Below, piece after piece: positions 49,885 to 61,800 of a stretch of 64,000 nucleotides of DNA (position 1 is its first letter; each line of letters begins with the position of its first letter). Made by a program: the position numbers and the translations under genes. The notes beneath the pieces were generated by a model that was not told where the DNA came from, did no database searches, and saw only the letters and a list, made by a program, of their open reading frames with translations. The DNA is from Fasciola hepatica (taxonomy: Eukaryota > Platyhelminthes > Trematoda > Plagiorchiida > Fasciolidae), in the NCBI GenBank assembly GCA_948099385.1, contig CANUEZ040000070.1:186001-250000 (forward strand), read 5' to 3'.

Positions 49885-49900
49885 GCCACCCTACGTTTTT
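49837..49900 (+). ncRNA. Hammerhead-like motif in the 3' tail of PLE 2
   Basis: Core CTGAGGA (49850-49856; the family allows any base at the fifth position), stem II GG/CC with loop AGTA (49857-49864), GAAA (49865-49868), a weak stem III AA/TT, then C17 at 49884. Stem I TGGC (49846-49849) pairs with GCCA (49885-49888), with a further GTA/TAC beyond a small internal loop. Cleavage is predicted between 49884 and 49885. Hammerheads are known from PLE termini. Stem III is only two A-U pairs, so activity might need a dimeric fold. Confidence 0.5.
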
Positions 49901-49904
49901 CGAA

Positions 49905-51720
49905 ATTCAGACTATTGAAGTAGATCATGAACCCCTTATTTTGAATCTTTTTTGCCGTGTCTTGCTGTCTATCCGGGAATAGGAGCATCAGTAATCGGTT
50001 GGATCACAGAAATACCATCAGAAATGCACATTGCAGAGGCGGAAAAACTGACAAATCGAATAAGTAGGACAATTATACGGACGTGACGATTAGAAACAAT
50101 GCCTGAAATCCTTGTCCCTAATACATGGCGGGAATATTCTCAGGATCTCATTAGCTGTTGGATATAAGGTAGCTGCAATTTCCTATGTAGCTAGTATCAC
50201 GTAATACGAAGGCTGCGCTGCAAGTCCACCAAGTGAGGGCACGTGCTGATTTCAGCAGGGGATTGAGATCATGAAGTCTATCATTTTGGCGATGGGTTGG
50301 TTTATCTTTCGAGTGGTATATGATGAACCGCAGAGGGCATAGAAAAATATCATTTGAATTTCCTCTGTTAGTTCATCCCGTCGGATGCTGATATATGGCA
50401 CAAACCAATATTATTGATTTGGATCGGAATAAAACACGTTTGTTGGTGGACTTCAGTTAAAGGTGACTTGAACATTGGGGAAATCTTCACCCTAGTGACT
50501 GAGAAAGTCCCCGAATTCCACGAAAAGATGTCACTTGGGTAGGTAATAGTTTCACAAGATGACGCTCGATGCTGTATTTCACGAGAGGTTTGTAAATAAA
50601 GTCATGCGAAACTATTGGTCTGGTAATGATTCACTGTTAGACTCGTAAATGTAGACGCAACTTCAAAGCGCAATTCACATGGTGACTCCTTACTGGCGCG
50701 AATTTGAATGTAATCGTAAAAGTTTCTCTGTTCTAAAGAGAGTAGTCAATGGGCTACCTACCCACCGGCCATTGGAACCAGAAGTACAACGTGTACTATT
50801 GGATAGGACAAAAAATTATTTCATCACCTATGTGGTTGACTCTAGGAGTACGAGATTGAAAAAAATTGAAGAATCAAGGTAGACCAAGTGTTCGACACCG
50901 TTTGGGAAGGGTATATTCTGAATATTGTTCGGGTGAATTCAATGTAAACTATTGTTGTTCCATTTTCCCACAGAAGCTTTTAATCCATCATAGTTGAGGC
51001 CCACATGTACTGGCAAAATAATCTTTTTGTCCACATTTTGAGTGCGGATATTCACAGCATACAGACAGACCGCAAAGATTATTGCCTTAAAACCTAGTTA
51101 CTACTAGCTAATTATAATACGTATCAAATTATGTGGTTCTGCAATAATACTGTCGTATATGAGCCCAAAATGTGCTGGTCGGGTACCTTTATGCATCAGT
51201 TTTGACAATACCTCTACATGTAATGCTGCCGACAAACATTCGACGAATACATTTGGAGAGACTCATAGATCTTGGTATCAAAGTTGTGCAGTGTTCCTTT
51301 GTCTGGACCTGGAGTCGGATATTATCTTCAGACCATTATAATGAGATGTATCCAAGTTATTATTTTTCTTGAATTCTCTCTTTTATTTATTTTCCTTTTG
51401 TTATATAACAACGGTAAAGTATTTCAGGAACAGGGTCGCTGTAAATTCGAGGCTACCAGCTACTTTCTTTAAGGCTAAAAGGTCCTTTCGAAGTCTGCTA
51501 GACACTGTGGTTTCAAATGGATATTGCGAAAAAGGTTTACTGATATTCGTAAAGATTCCAAGCACTGTCACTCATAGACATTCCCTCTTCGGTGGGCTTG
51601 CTTAAGGCTCTCCCTTTGATCTTTAGTATACTTACTGATTTTGAGTTGACCTTCTTTCATCCTCGAAGAAACTTAATGTCAAGATAAATAGTAGCAGATT
51701 ATATTTTACATAATATGATT
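49905..51720. other. Unassigned stretch
   Basis: No recognised gene or repeat. Overlapping plus-strand frames of 60-78 codons at 51159-51605 lack motifs. Confidence 0.45.
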
Positions 51721-51724
51721 AGTC

Positions 51725-51895
51725 GTTCACAGTGAACTTTCATATCCTCGTTGAAAACCATGGAAACAGCGCTGTACAGTTGTTGTCTCTGACTTGTTTA
51801 GAATCCTGGGCGACGCACATTCACCGAACCCCCACTGGGACTCGAAAGAGGGGTGGATGATTGTGAACCGAACAACAGGCTCTCCCAACTTGTTC
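51725..51895 (-). mobile_element. SINE-A copy 4 (minus strand)
   Basis: Minus strand: TTCGGTTCACAATCATCC, box B-like TTTCGAGTCCC (about 51855-51845) and CAGTGGGGGTTCGGTGAATG. The body then has GATTCTAAACAAG and ACTGTACAGCGCTGTTTCCA. The hammerhead-equivalent GAAA reads CAAC, so this copy is dead. Confidence 0.6.
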
Positions 51896-51899
51896 CTAG

Positions 51900-54345
51900 T
51901 ATTTGAAGTCTATGAAACTCAATAAAGCAAAAACAACTTCTAGATACGGTTTTTTCGTTGTACATGAGCTCACCTTCTTTGAAGAACTACTACAACACCT
52001 TGATATTCAAATTAAAATCAGTACATCACTGGATGACCGTAATTGGTCGTCTTAGATGTCCACACGATAGGGGTAGCTTCTATACGACTGATGCGTTTGA
52101 ACACGTAAATAGGTAAAAGTACCCTGGTACTAGATATACTACAAGATTGATCATGGTTTCTCACTGTGATCGTTGCTAATCATTCTGGTGTTTTAGGATT
52201 AGATTTCTGATCTATAGGAAACAATACGTGATAATATATGGTAATCAGTTCTATCTATAACATGTCTATTCATGGAATAAAATTTTCAAGTTTTTAAAAG
52301 TAATCGAAACAACGCTCCATAAAAACATGAGTTGGGTAAGAGTATAAAAAGTACGTGAAACGGATTTTAAAGTCCCAAACCAATAGTAGGTATGTTAAAA
52401 TAAACTTTTCCCAGTCAAACGTTTATTTCATTTCATCTCTCAATCAAGAAAAAGCGCAACCTAAACTGTGACTGAGGAAGCAACAGAATGGAACTACTGT
52501 CCGACCATCTGTGTCAATTTAAAGAGGCCGTGGTTATCGGTGATATCCTCAACCCAGGTTGAACGAGTTCGACCGATAATTAAAACGCGGGCCAATCAAG
52601 CTCCACACATGAAAAAGCCCGGTGCTTTCTGTCATTGGAAAGCATGCACTGGAGTAGAACTGTTTACAGGTTACTGAGCTGAAGGGAGAATTGGGAACAA
52701 TAATAATAGAGCAACCACAATATACTCCCTGGTTCACTGGGGGAACTACGCCTATTTGACCACGGTTTGTGTATGTCTGCTGTCAGCTGTTCACTGTAAG
52801 TATCACCAATGGTCGTTATCCGCGGTAGGCAAACCACTTCCAGATTAACTTAAATGCTGGTAAAAGTGGTTTTGTTAGCAGGGCTTCGTGTTTATCGATA
52901 GATCTACTCTGTCCTCGTTCAAGGAGAAACCAGAATTGAAGCTTAAAAAATGACTGGAGGTGTGTGGGAACGGCCTTTTGATCTGTTGTAGTGTATTGGA
53001 TCTTGAAACTATTTGGCGATTTTGTGTAATGTTTGCGCATTTGGTAGGTTCAGGAAAAGAAATAGCGGTAGAGGCATTGCAAAGACGGAAATTATTACTT
53101 TTATTGGATGTGAATGATTTAGCCGAAGAATTGGTTCCGTGCTCTGGAACTGCACAAAATATTAGTCCTCCATTCACCCGAGACCAAAGTATATTTGGCT
53201 GTGCGAAGGAACTTAAATAGTTTTTCATTTGAATGTGGCTCCATCGTGACATTGCCACAGAAAGTAAGAGTTTCGAACGCGGAGTTGATAAGTACAACGT
53301 TCAACAATGATTTTTTGACCAGTTCATATCCAGCGTAATTGCGCTCCACTGACGAAGGAATATGAATTGATTAATTTGCTTCGAGGACTCCCTCTTACCA
53401 TGTTTAGGTTTGATCCCTTTATTCCTTATCGTGAACCAAAACTGATCCATTTGCATTAGTCACTGATCGTCTACCGTGGATTAATTAAGAACTACGAACT
53501 GCCTAGGCTTTCGCGTGGACTGCAAAGCAAAGTAAACATTCAGGTGTTGATCACGTGATTCCCCAAGCTAGCCTCAAGTTTCCTTCATGTTGTTTTCAAA
53601 TTTCAACTGTATAATTCATGCACGTAAGACATTCGAAAAAACTAAGATTGAGTACCGGCCCAATTTGGTTTAGATTTCCCATCAGGAAGTAGCACAATCC
53701 GGGACGAGATTAGTGCGATCTCCACAAGACTAATTTCACAGTTTCCATGGATGAAAGGTGTCATCATCTGTTCACAGAGAAGAGCAAAACCTTTCCATAT
53801 AATTCTACTGCCTTAGGTTGATGGGTAAATAATGGAGCTCAGCGTTTGTTTTCCGCTTGGACCAAACTGGAGTAATAACTCGAATTATTACTGGTTGATA
53901 GGCCGCCGTTGGTACTAGGCTAATCTAATGCTACTCACGGACGTTATTTCCGAGGAGTTATAACAGTCTCCAGTTGCCTTCAGTATGCTAGTAACATGGT
54001 CAACACAACAAATAAAACGCCCAGTGACCATAAGAGAACCGCGAAACACCCATTTTGATAGACCGTCATATTGTGGTACTCTGCTGAATAATCTATGTGG
54101 AACCTCTTTTCTACTCACCACGTTTATTTTATAGGCAGAATGAAGACATATCTTCAGTCTGCGTATCAGCGAATGTGATCGTTAAAATCCAAGGGCTGTC
54201 GGTTACATTAAGTTCGCTGATATGGCTAGTGACTATTGTGTGTGTGCGATAATTTATTCTATTGATGAAGGTACAGCAAGATCGAAAGATTAATTGTTTT
54301 CTAAATATTCCGGAATATGCACACTGTGACATCAGAACACGTTTT
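51900..54345. other. Unassigned stretch with the window's longest motif-free frame
   Basis: A 140-codon minus-strand frame at 52875-53297 overlaps an 86-codon plus-strand frame (52960-53220) and a second minus frame. I recognise none. A possible exon-like segment (52672-52796, between a pyrimidine-rich acceptor and ACT|GTAAGTAT) contains an in-frame TGA, so it is not called. Confidence 0.35.
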
Positions 54346-54360
54346 CAGAGACAAACAATT

Positions 54361-54384
54361 GTTTTCAATGATTCATTCTCAAGT
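54361..54384 (-). ncRNA. Hammerhead-like remnant in the PLE 3 tail
   Basis: Minus strand: CTTGAGAATGAATCATTGAAAAC. It aligns with the PLE 2 motif (CCTGAGGA ... CCGAAAAGG) in position and order. TGA/TCA can pair as stem II, but two core bases differ by transitions. It is a remnant, not a predicted active ribozyme. Confidence 0.3.
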
Positions 54385-54497
54385 CTTTACAAATCATATA
54401 GGAGATGGTTGTGCTGAAATGGTCAAGGGTCATTCGGATTGGACGTAGTTTGTGGGAGAGACGGGTTGGGGTTAGATCGACGTGTCGATCTGCACGA

Positions 54498-55587
54498 CTA
54501 GGTCGTGACGGTCACATGGTTCGGAGCTGAGTGACTGGGGTGGGAGTGGTCCACTTGCGGCCAAGGTAATTGGAGGGCTTGGACGAACTTCTTCTGTGTA
54601 CACAGGGCAGGTGCGAATAGACGGATGCTAATCGCCTCTGCGGTGGCCAATGTGTGTAAGCGGATGTGTTTGTGGGGATTGGGGGGCACTCGATAGACGA
54701 TTTTAAATGCGGAATCCGCGCTTATTTTGTGACCTGAGTCTACCAGATGTCCGAGAATGGCACTCCCTATGGTTCCTATTCCTCCATGTTGTAGCCATCG
54801 TGGACAGTGTTCCTTAATTCTTTGGGATAGTTGCCTTGCCGTTCGGCCAATGTAGGTTGCATTACATTTGAACCTGAGCAAATAGATTACCAGTGAGTTG
54901 GCCAGCATTGGCAACACATCCTTATTGGAATCTTGGATAATGGGAGAGCTTGCAAATACACAGGCAACACGAGCTGAGTTGAATGTCCCACTCACCGCAC
55001 GCGTTAAACGTCTGTTGACATGGTCCGATATGGCGCCTCCTTTGAATGGCATACGGATAAACAGTTTCTTCTTGGGGACGTCATAACTTGGAGCACATTT
55101 GGGTCTATCTTTCAGATTTTGTTCTATAAAGCGCTCAGGGTAACCGTTTACCTTGAGAGTGTTTCTAACTAAATGCAGTTCTTCTACGGTCTCCTGTGAG
55201 CATAACTTTCTTACTCTCGAGGCTAAGCATTGGACTAGGTTTCTTTTCTGTCGTATGGGTACAAAACTGAGAAAGTTGGTGTACTGTCCAGTCTATGTTT
55301 GCTTTCTATGTATCCTTCTTTCGACTGTTCCATTGGTGTTCCTGTGTATGGAGACATCCAGAAAGGCCAACGTGTCGTTCTTTTCGGTCTCCGCCGTGAA
55401 CTGAATGGCTTTATGAGCATTGTTGAACATCTGTTTCGTCTTTTCTACATCGGTTTCTTTAGTTCTAAGGCAGAAAATATCATCAATGTACCGCCGATAT
55501 AAGTTCATTTCTTGTATCTCCTGTTTCAATGTAGTGCTCTCTAGTTTTGCCATGAATATGTCTATACATTGAGGTAGGTCTGCTTAA
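54498..55587 (-). pseudogene. PLE 3 RT palm and GIY-YIG endonuclease, single internal stop
   Basis: The frame from 55587 to 54498 is continuous except for one TAG at about 55292-55290, within the segment where related elements read KPTW followed by Q/TGQYT. The RT motif C YIDD is intact. After the stop the linker (CLASRVRKLCSQETVEELHL; NGYPERFIEQNLKDRPK) and the nuclease core (VIYLLRFKCNATYIGRTARQ, then LSQRIKEHCPRWL) remain open for about 265 codons. The GIY-like strand, the YIG strand with its Arg and the downstream RIKEH are all present. It is N-terminally truncated, lacking fingers and motifs A-B. It is the least damaged retroelement frame here. Confidence 0.8.
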
Positions 55588-55599
55588 AATAAAAAAAAT

Positions 55600-55955
55600 C
55601 GGAAAATGATATATAATATTAGAGGACCGAGACAATATTTAATTCTAATGAGGACGAAGTTCCATTGAGGCTTGTAATTAATGGGTCAACGTGGCAGAAA
55701 AAATCTCCTGCGGAAATGAGCACTTAAGAACTACTACAAGCCATCTTTGGGACAGTTGCCACTGGCATCGGGATTGGCGAACAAAGAAATAATGACGCAT
55801 TTCAGAATGCCGTCTTCATTTTTACTCAACTTTAACACATTATTGGGTCTTTTCCGTCCAAAACCGGTCAGCCTCGTGAAAGTTATCAACACATTGATTT
55901 TATCACAACTTCTGCACACAAGTCACAAAACTGTTGAGGTGTGTGTATAAGCTGA
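55600..55955. other. Unassigned spacer
   Basis: Two opposed frames of about 60-67 codons (55734-55950) without motifs; otherwise nothing. Confidence 0.4.
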
Positions 55956-55963
55956 GCTCCGAA

Positions 55964-56320
55964 GGTTGATCATAACGGAATAACTTCGTTGTACTTAGGC
56001 CCTTACATGGAAGTGATCCATCACAGGAATCGAAAGCTGTGTGGGAAACCGACTGTTACCGTTCAAAGCCAGTGACGGAAGAGTGCCATTTTCGGTGGAG
56101 TAAGTGTGCAACAAAATAATTTCAGAAGGCTTGGATATTCTGGTGATTAGATGTTTGACTCGCAATCGCTCACCCCTAGTTCCATTCTCAGTGGGGGCTC
56201 GGCGGATGAGCACTGATAATGATTTTTAACAGGATAACTGAAAGAGCTGTATGGAGCTCCCGTGGTTTTCACTGGTTATTTGAGCATTTATACTATATGA
56301 TGAATCACTATGTAAAAATC
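55964..56320 (+). mobile_element. SINE-A copy 5 in the same composite unit as 45608-45965
   Basis: The leader (from ATAACGGAATAACTTCGTTG) and the SINE-A part (from about 56130, TATTCTGGTGATTAG) match copy 3 collinearly. Box B has decayed to AGTTCCATTCTC. The hammerhead-equivalent segment reads GCACTGATAATGATTTTTAA and then ACTGAAAGAGCTG. The tail has ATATGATGAATCA. Confidence 0.6.
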
Positions 56321-56329
56321 GGATCCCTT

Positions 56330-58675
56330 ACGAATGGTGGCATTTTTCGTTGACAATAAAATATAAAGTGAAGCGGCCTTTCGAAGAGAGCGCACTAGCA
56401 CTGAACGCCCAATCTAACTATTCAAAGTAGGCCGTTATTTTGCTAGTCTTTATCTCCTCATATTGGTCAATCTAATCAATAAATGTTTGCTTGAACACGA
56501 AGTTTCTATGCGACCCAAATGTTTCAACTGAAAAAACGAGCTATTTTTCGGACTGATGAAAATGCGGTCCTTACATAACATCTCTTCTATTTTTTCGTTC
56601 TGTTTTGCATAGGTTGGCCAAAAGTTTGTAGTTTTCCTGGCCCGGAAATATTACATAATAATAACAAAATACGGAGTTCAAAACTGCACCATTATATTTT
56701 CGTATCCATTACTTAACATCAACAAATGCACTTGGAGGACACTTTTTACTTGCTGAAAAGTCAGCCATTATAAAAATACATTCTCAACAATAACAGTTGA
56801 TTACCTTTGACTGAAAAGTGCGAATCACGTGAATAAAGCTCAACTTTGTGGTATTGAATACCTTAAGATCGTTCAAACGTGTACTTCCACAGACCCATTT
56901 ACTCCCGATATGATATATATTTTTGTATTACACGATAATGTCTCATTATATAATGGAAGTACCATATTTCAGGAAAAAAGGGTAGAGTTCAATTAAAGGC
57001 TGCCAGTTGGGGAGGTGATTGGCAGCGACGCAAGGATTCGAAAGCAGAGGCCACTATGGTGACCGTTTGACCACCGTACTTTTCCTCTGTAATTTTGCCA
57101 ATTCTGATTCGAACCATGTTTCGACAGCAGTTATGTGACCTCAAATTTGTGGTGTGCTAAGAACCAACTCACATTTAGCTTAGAATATTCTGCATACTTA
57201 TTTATTCATAGGTACCTCGTTTACATTGCCAAAGTTTACAAATGACCCACAGCTGGGCATTTGATAATATTCACTGTGTAATAGCATAGGTCAGTGGTCA
57301 TCCCCAGTTGTCGACCTGGTATTTGGGAAGCTATCAGAAGTTATTTGATATCAGTTCTTCATGAACTTCATAAAACGTTGCAACATCCAACTAGATCATT
57401 CACTTCATGACACTGTTCGACTACACGAACTGACCCCCTTGTCTCATCATCGACACTAGCGGCAAAGGAAACGTTAAAAAAACCCGTAGCTACATTACTC
57501 AGGACAAAGAAGAACTATTTTACTCAGGCTTAAATAACAGCTATTTGACTCAACATTTCTAATGATTATTTATGCGCCAATAAGTAGCGAATTGGAGACA
57601 AGAATCACAGCTTTCTTTACCTTCGCCGTTTACTGTAGTCAGTGGCTGAATTTTTCTCTTCTCTGACGTTCGAATTTCTGAGTTTCGAATTCCAGGGTTT
57701 CGCACTTGAGTACTATTTCAATTTTGCCAAACAATGAACGGATGCAATGGCATGCTTACTAGCTCAACACAATCTGTACACAGCAAAAGTCGTGTTTTCT
57801 TTTGTCGGATCAAACAGCAAGTTGCACTGACACTACGCCTAGTTGTTAATGTCTTATGTTAACGAATACGATAAGCAAAAAGGTTGTTTTTCAGTAATGC
57901 TAGAAGCAAGCAGAACACAAAATCAGCATCGGTTTTTGATGCATCAATGAGGAAATTCATTATACAGATATTTCTCCTACACTGTCCGCCCTGGACATAC
58001 AACTCGGTACTGCTAACAATCAAATCAAAGTTTACCGTTTACCAGGCTGACGCTGAAGGTTGCCCGACTCATTTCATTACTGAAATACAGCTTTTGTTTG
58101 ACTGATCAAACATCAGTCAGTGTGTTTTACATTAGCATAAGTAACTTCCGTAGGCCATGACGGTGACAGTCGTGAAACTGAGGATATACATCAAATTAGA
58201 ATGTTTACAGTTTTATCAGCTGACTACCATCGATGTTGTTGCCGCAAGTGTTATCGAACTATCCATTTGCTTCTTCAGTGTAATCGGGATAACGATAACT
58301 CAGTAGGCTTTGGAAATGCTTATTGCGGCATCGAGAAGAAGACGGTGTGGAACAAGTTTGTCCTCAGAAACTTCATCTTCCTGCTAACGCAATAGCCCCT
58401 ACTGGATAAGATTGCATACTGAAAAGATGTTACCACTTGCTGAGGTTTAAGAGTTGTGCTGTATGAAGGATTATTATCCAGAAATTTGATCTTCTACTAA
58501 TTACATTCACATACCAATAAGCTCTGTAGGTTATTCTCAGTAACGTCGCCGGTGAACATAGGCCCCTACAGAGAATTCATCCATAATAAGAGATGATCTC
58601 TGTGAGGGGAACACATTGTGCCCATATGAAAATCAGTAAAGGAACGGAGTGTAGTGTTGATGTTCAATAGACCTT
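56330..58675. other. Mostly unassigned; tRNA-like scrap at 57000-57095
   Basis: On the minus strand 57095-57000 reads TACGGTGGTCAAACGGTCAC (box A-like) and then TGCTTTCGAATCCTTG (box B-like), a possible tRNA-derived remnant similar in style to the one at 19375-19280. Nothing else is recognised. Confidence 0.35.
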
Positions 58676-58679
58676 TGAT

Positions 58680-58880
58680 AGTCAACCCGGATAGCCGGGT
58701 GATTAAATGCTTCACTCAAAACCGTTCATCCTGGGTTCGAGCCCCGGTAAGGGCTTGAGGGATATGCACTGCAGATGATTTCTAACAGGACAGACAAAAT
58801 AGTTGTACGGCTTTCTCATTGCTTTTGGTGGTGATCTAAGCATTGATACTGCATGATAAATCATATGAATAAAGGTAAAC
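58680..58880 (+). mobile_element. SINE-A copy 6, best preserved head
   Basis: Box A-like TAGCCGGGTGATTAAATG, then CGTTCATCCTGGGTTCGAGC with box B near 58734-58744. The hammerhead-equivalent segment is ATGCACTGCAGATGATTTCT, then AACAGGACAGACAAAATAGT. The start of this segment is almost identical to the SINE-H ribozyme start (GGATATGCAC; GATGAT-TCTAACA). The tail is CTGCATGATAAATCATATGA. Confidence 0.65.
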
Positions 58881-58884
58881 ATGA

Positions 58885-61800
58885 TAAGTGGGAGAGATCA
58901 TTGGTAAAGAGTGATCGGGAAATGGTAAGAATGTTATGTTGCGGTGTGAAGGGAAACAAAGCAAAGTATAGCAACTATGACGAATTTGTAACGTACCAGT
59001 TATCGTAATCAGCTTTCACCACTCCAAGTCACGTTATTATCGGGTAGTCACGAAATCCTCTTTGAAGCCAATCTACTAAGGCTTTTGAATGTACCAAGCC
59101 GAGTCAACTAATGAACACACTTCAATCCACGAATGTGACTAAAAAACGAGTAAACATTAAAAAACCGGTTTGACAAAGCTAGATACGATGATCCAATCAG
59201 CCTTGGCCATCAATTCATCAATCCTATTGGAAGTAGTCTCTCGAGAATTTTCTATTTTCGCTTTAAAAAGCAATTGCTCTCTCACAATACACAAGCGTTT
59301 TGGAGCTTTATGCTGCCATCTGTTTTTCTATTAGCATTCTGCAGCGATCGGAGTTGCAAGCAGAAGTGGACTGCGTAGGCTTTCATAGCAGACGACCAGT
59401 GCTCAGGTAATCATGGAGTCAAGTAGCAGAACACTAGTATTACAAAGGTCACTCAGTCACGTGATGAAAGACATCCTGGTTGTGAATAAGCCACAGTGCT
59501 TGGCCAGGTTATTTTGTGCAAAGTTCACTCTTCGCTTCTGGGAACAAAGCCGGGTTGCCACCTTTTCTGCAGCTGCTAACTGTTTTTGTTTGACGGTTTC
59601 AGGGAACTTCATATGCGGGCTTCTTACCAGGAGCCTAGACAAGACCATCGCCAGTAAGCTACATGCGAACCAACTACTTTTTAACTTAATTAGCGGTCCA
59701 GTGATTTTTTAAATCCCCAAGATAAACCACCCGTCCTAAGTTCGTCTATGGTTGCATATTCCTGTAAATACTTATGTTTAGCAAGCTACATAAGGCTAGG
59801 GTATGGGTTGGGCACAATACCTGTGAAAGGCCTAGTTCAGTGGGGGTCTCTAGGCCGTAGCTTGTGCAGAATCAGGGACAAGGTCGGAGACAAACAAGAG
59901 TGAAGCCAGCCAGGCAGATTAATCGTTCAACCAACGGCTAACACGCTAGTGCTTTCGCTGCGAAAGCAGTCATGATTGACCTACGTAACTTTGAAGCTTT
60001 ACACTTGCCCCTAGGTCTTTATACACTTGAGTGGCGGTAGGATACTCTCACAGAGCCCTTATAAAAGATGTTTTAGAGTACTCCAGGGACACGATCGACT
60101 TCAACTTATTGATCGGTACCGAAAACACGGAACTATAATAACTGACCTTCCTGTTGTCCGCACTGTAGATAGCATAAAGAGGCAGATATAGATCAAGGTT
60201 AACTGTCCGATAGTTCCGTCACTAATCACGGTAGACACAAGTCCTGAGCCCCAAACAGCGCAGTTCCAAAGCAACAAGAGGCAGCGAATGACGCGATCTG
60301 GCGGTCATGTACAAAGTTCAAAAATAATGGGCAACCCCATTTTGGCTACTGATGACGGTAGCAGTAGTTAAATATCCGGTTCTTCCTGCGTCAAGTAAAA
60401 ACAGCCATCAGAATGTCCATACGAAATTAAGATTAACGAAATTGGTATGTACGAATCAGTACTTCAAAGGTGCAAATGTTACGCCCGAAGTAATTACACA
60501 AATATAATGACTCAGTCCGACGGCCTCGTCGGTGATACACTCAATTCACCCTCAGAAAGTAGCCGTTTGTCAAACTCTACCAAAATTTTGGAAACCCTTT
60601 CCGAAACATGCTTTCCATTGGTTTCAAACCCCGAAAAGTCCCACTCTCAAACAGCTGCAGCCTGTAGAATGTTCCCATTATGACCTGAACCAGTCTCATT
60701 GAAAAACTGTGACTGGGTCTCCAAAAAGTAGCACCTGAGTGGAAAAAGCTGTTATCACACTGATTCGTCAAAACCTGTCATCTATTGGACCAACCAGTCA
60801 AGTCTATTAGTCTACAATCTGCGCTATATAAACATAAGAGGGGTCACCTGTAGCACGCCATGTCAGGCGAAGTGCTTGGGCAAATGAAAAAAACCAAATG
60901 TGTGTTCAGCTGGGATGGGGGGGGGGCGAAGTTCATTTCGCCTGTCGCCTAAACGTCTGACTGGAGCAAGAACCAAAGAGAGGACAGGCCCTAATTGAAC
61001 ACTGGGTGAGTGCGTCTTCGTCCATGGGCACGCGTGCCCAAGCTATGGTCAGTAGGGAAGTGAAGCAAGGTAGATTATCGATCGTGAGGGGCTTTTGGTA
61101 GAAAAACGCTTCAGTGGGACAACAAAAATCAGCCGTTTTCGATCGCAGCCATGTTAAGCAAGATCAGGGTAATTGTGAAACATAAAAGGAGGAAAATCGA
61201 AAACAAGCAGAATGATTTTCAGTTGACGGTATGTTGAAATTTATTTTACTCCTAACGATCACCTGAGTAAAATAACCTGAAACTCACACAGTTGACGCTT
61301 GAGATTACAATGAACGGACGTAAAGCAGTAACGTTGTTCAACACGATTCAATCCGTCAACCTCACCAGAACTCGCCATTGTACTGGAAAACATGGTGTTG
61401 AATTACATAAACTTTCTGAGCTCATAGGTTTACATTTTAGTTAAAAAGGTGCTCTGGGAAAGCCATCCCATTCTGATTTCATTTTATACATAAAATCAAA
61501 TCAAAAGAACTGGTAATTATGTACCGGACTGGTGCATCATGAGTTCAAGCTTCATCTTGTTGGAATCATACACATGATGGTGTGAGTGGTGTCTTCGACC
61601 CCATGATAGGACCTAGGAAATTCTGAACTATCCTCAGGTACGATCACTGATCTGTTTTGTGAGAATCAGGAAGATAAAATCTGTTTGCTCTCATGACCTT
61701 TCCATCCATTGTTTTCCTTCTTTGTCCGTGAGCGTGTCCAGGGTTAGAGAAGAAAATAGCTTGATCATTTGAGTAAAAGAGGGCACGTGAAACGGTTATT

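Larger units (their letters stand above)
54350..55590 (-). mobile_element. Penelope-like element 3, 5' truncated, relatively well preserved
   Basis: Minus strand. It begins near 55587 in the RT palm (LPQCIDIFMAKLE), right after an A/T-rich stretch. It continues with the intact motif C RRYIDDIFCL, thumb (TLAFLDVSIHR), linker and GIY-YIG domain to the stop near 54498. A 3' tail of about 150 nt ends beyond a hammerhead-like remnant (54384-54361). It is the same lineage as PLEs 2 and 4. No inverted or direct terminal copy is present. Confidence 0.8.

Noticed and set aside
52875..53297. 140-codon minus-strand frame
   Set aside because: Open frames on both strands in the same place, no recognised motif, no convincing splice sites; a chance frame of this size is plausible in 64 kb.
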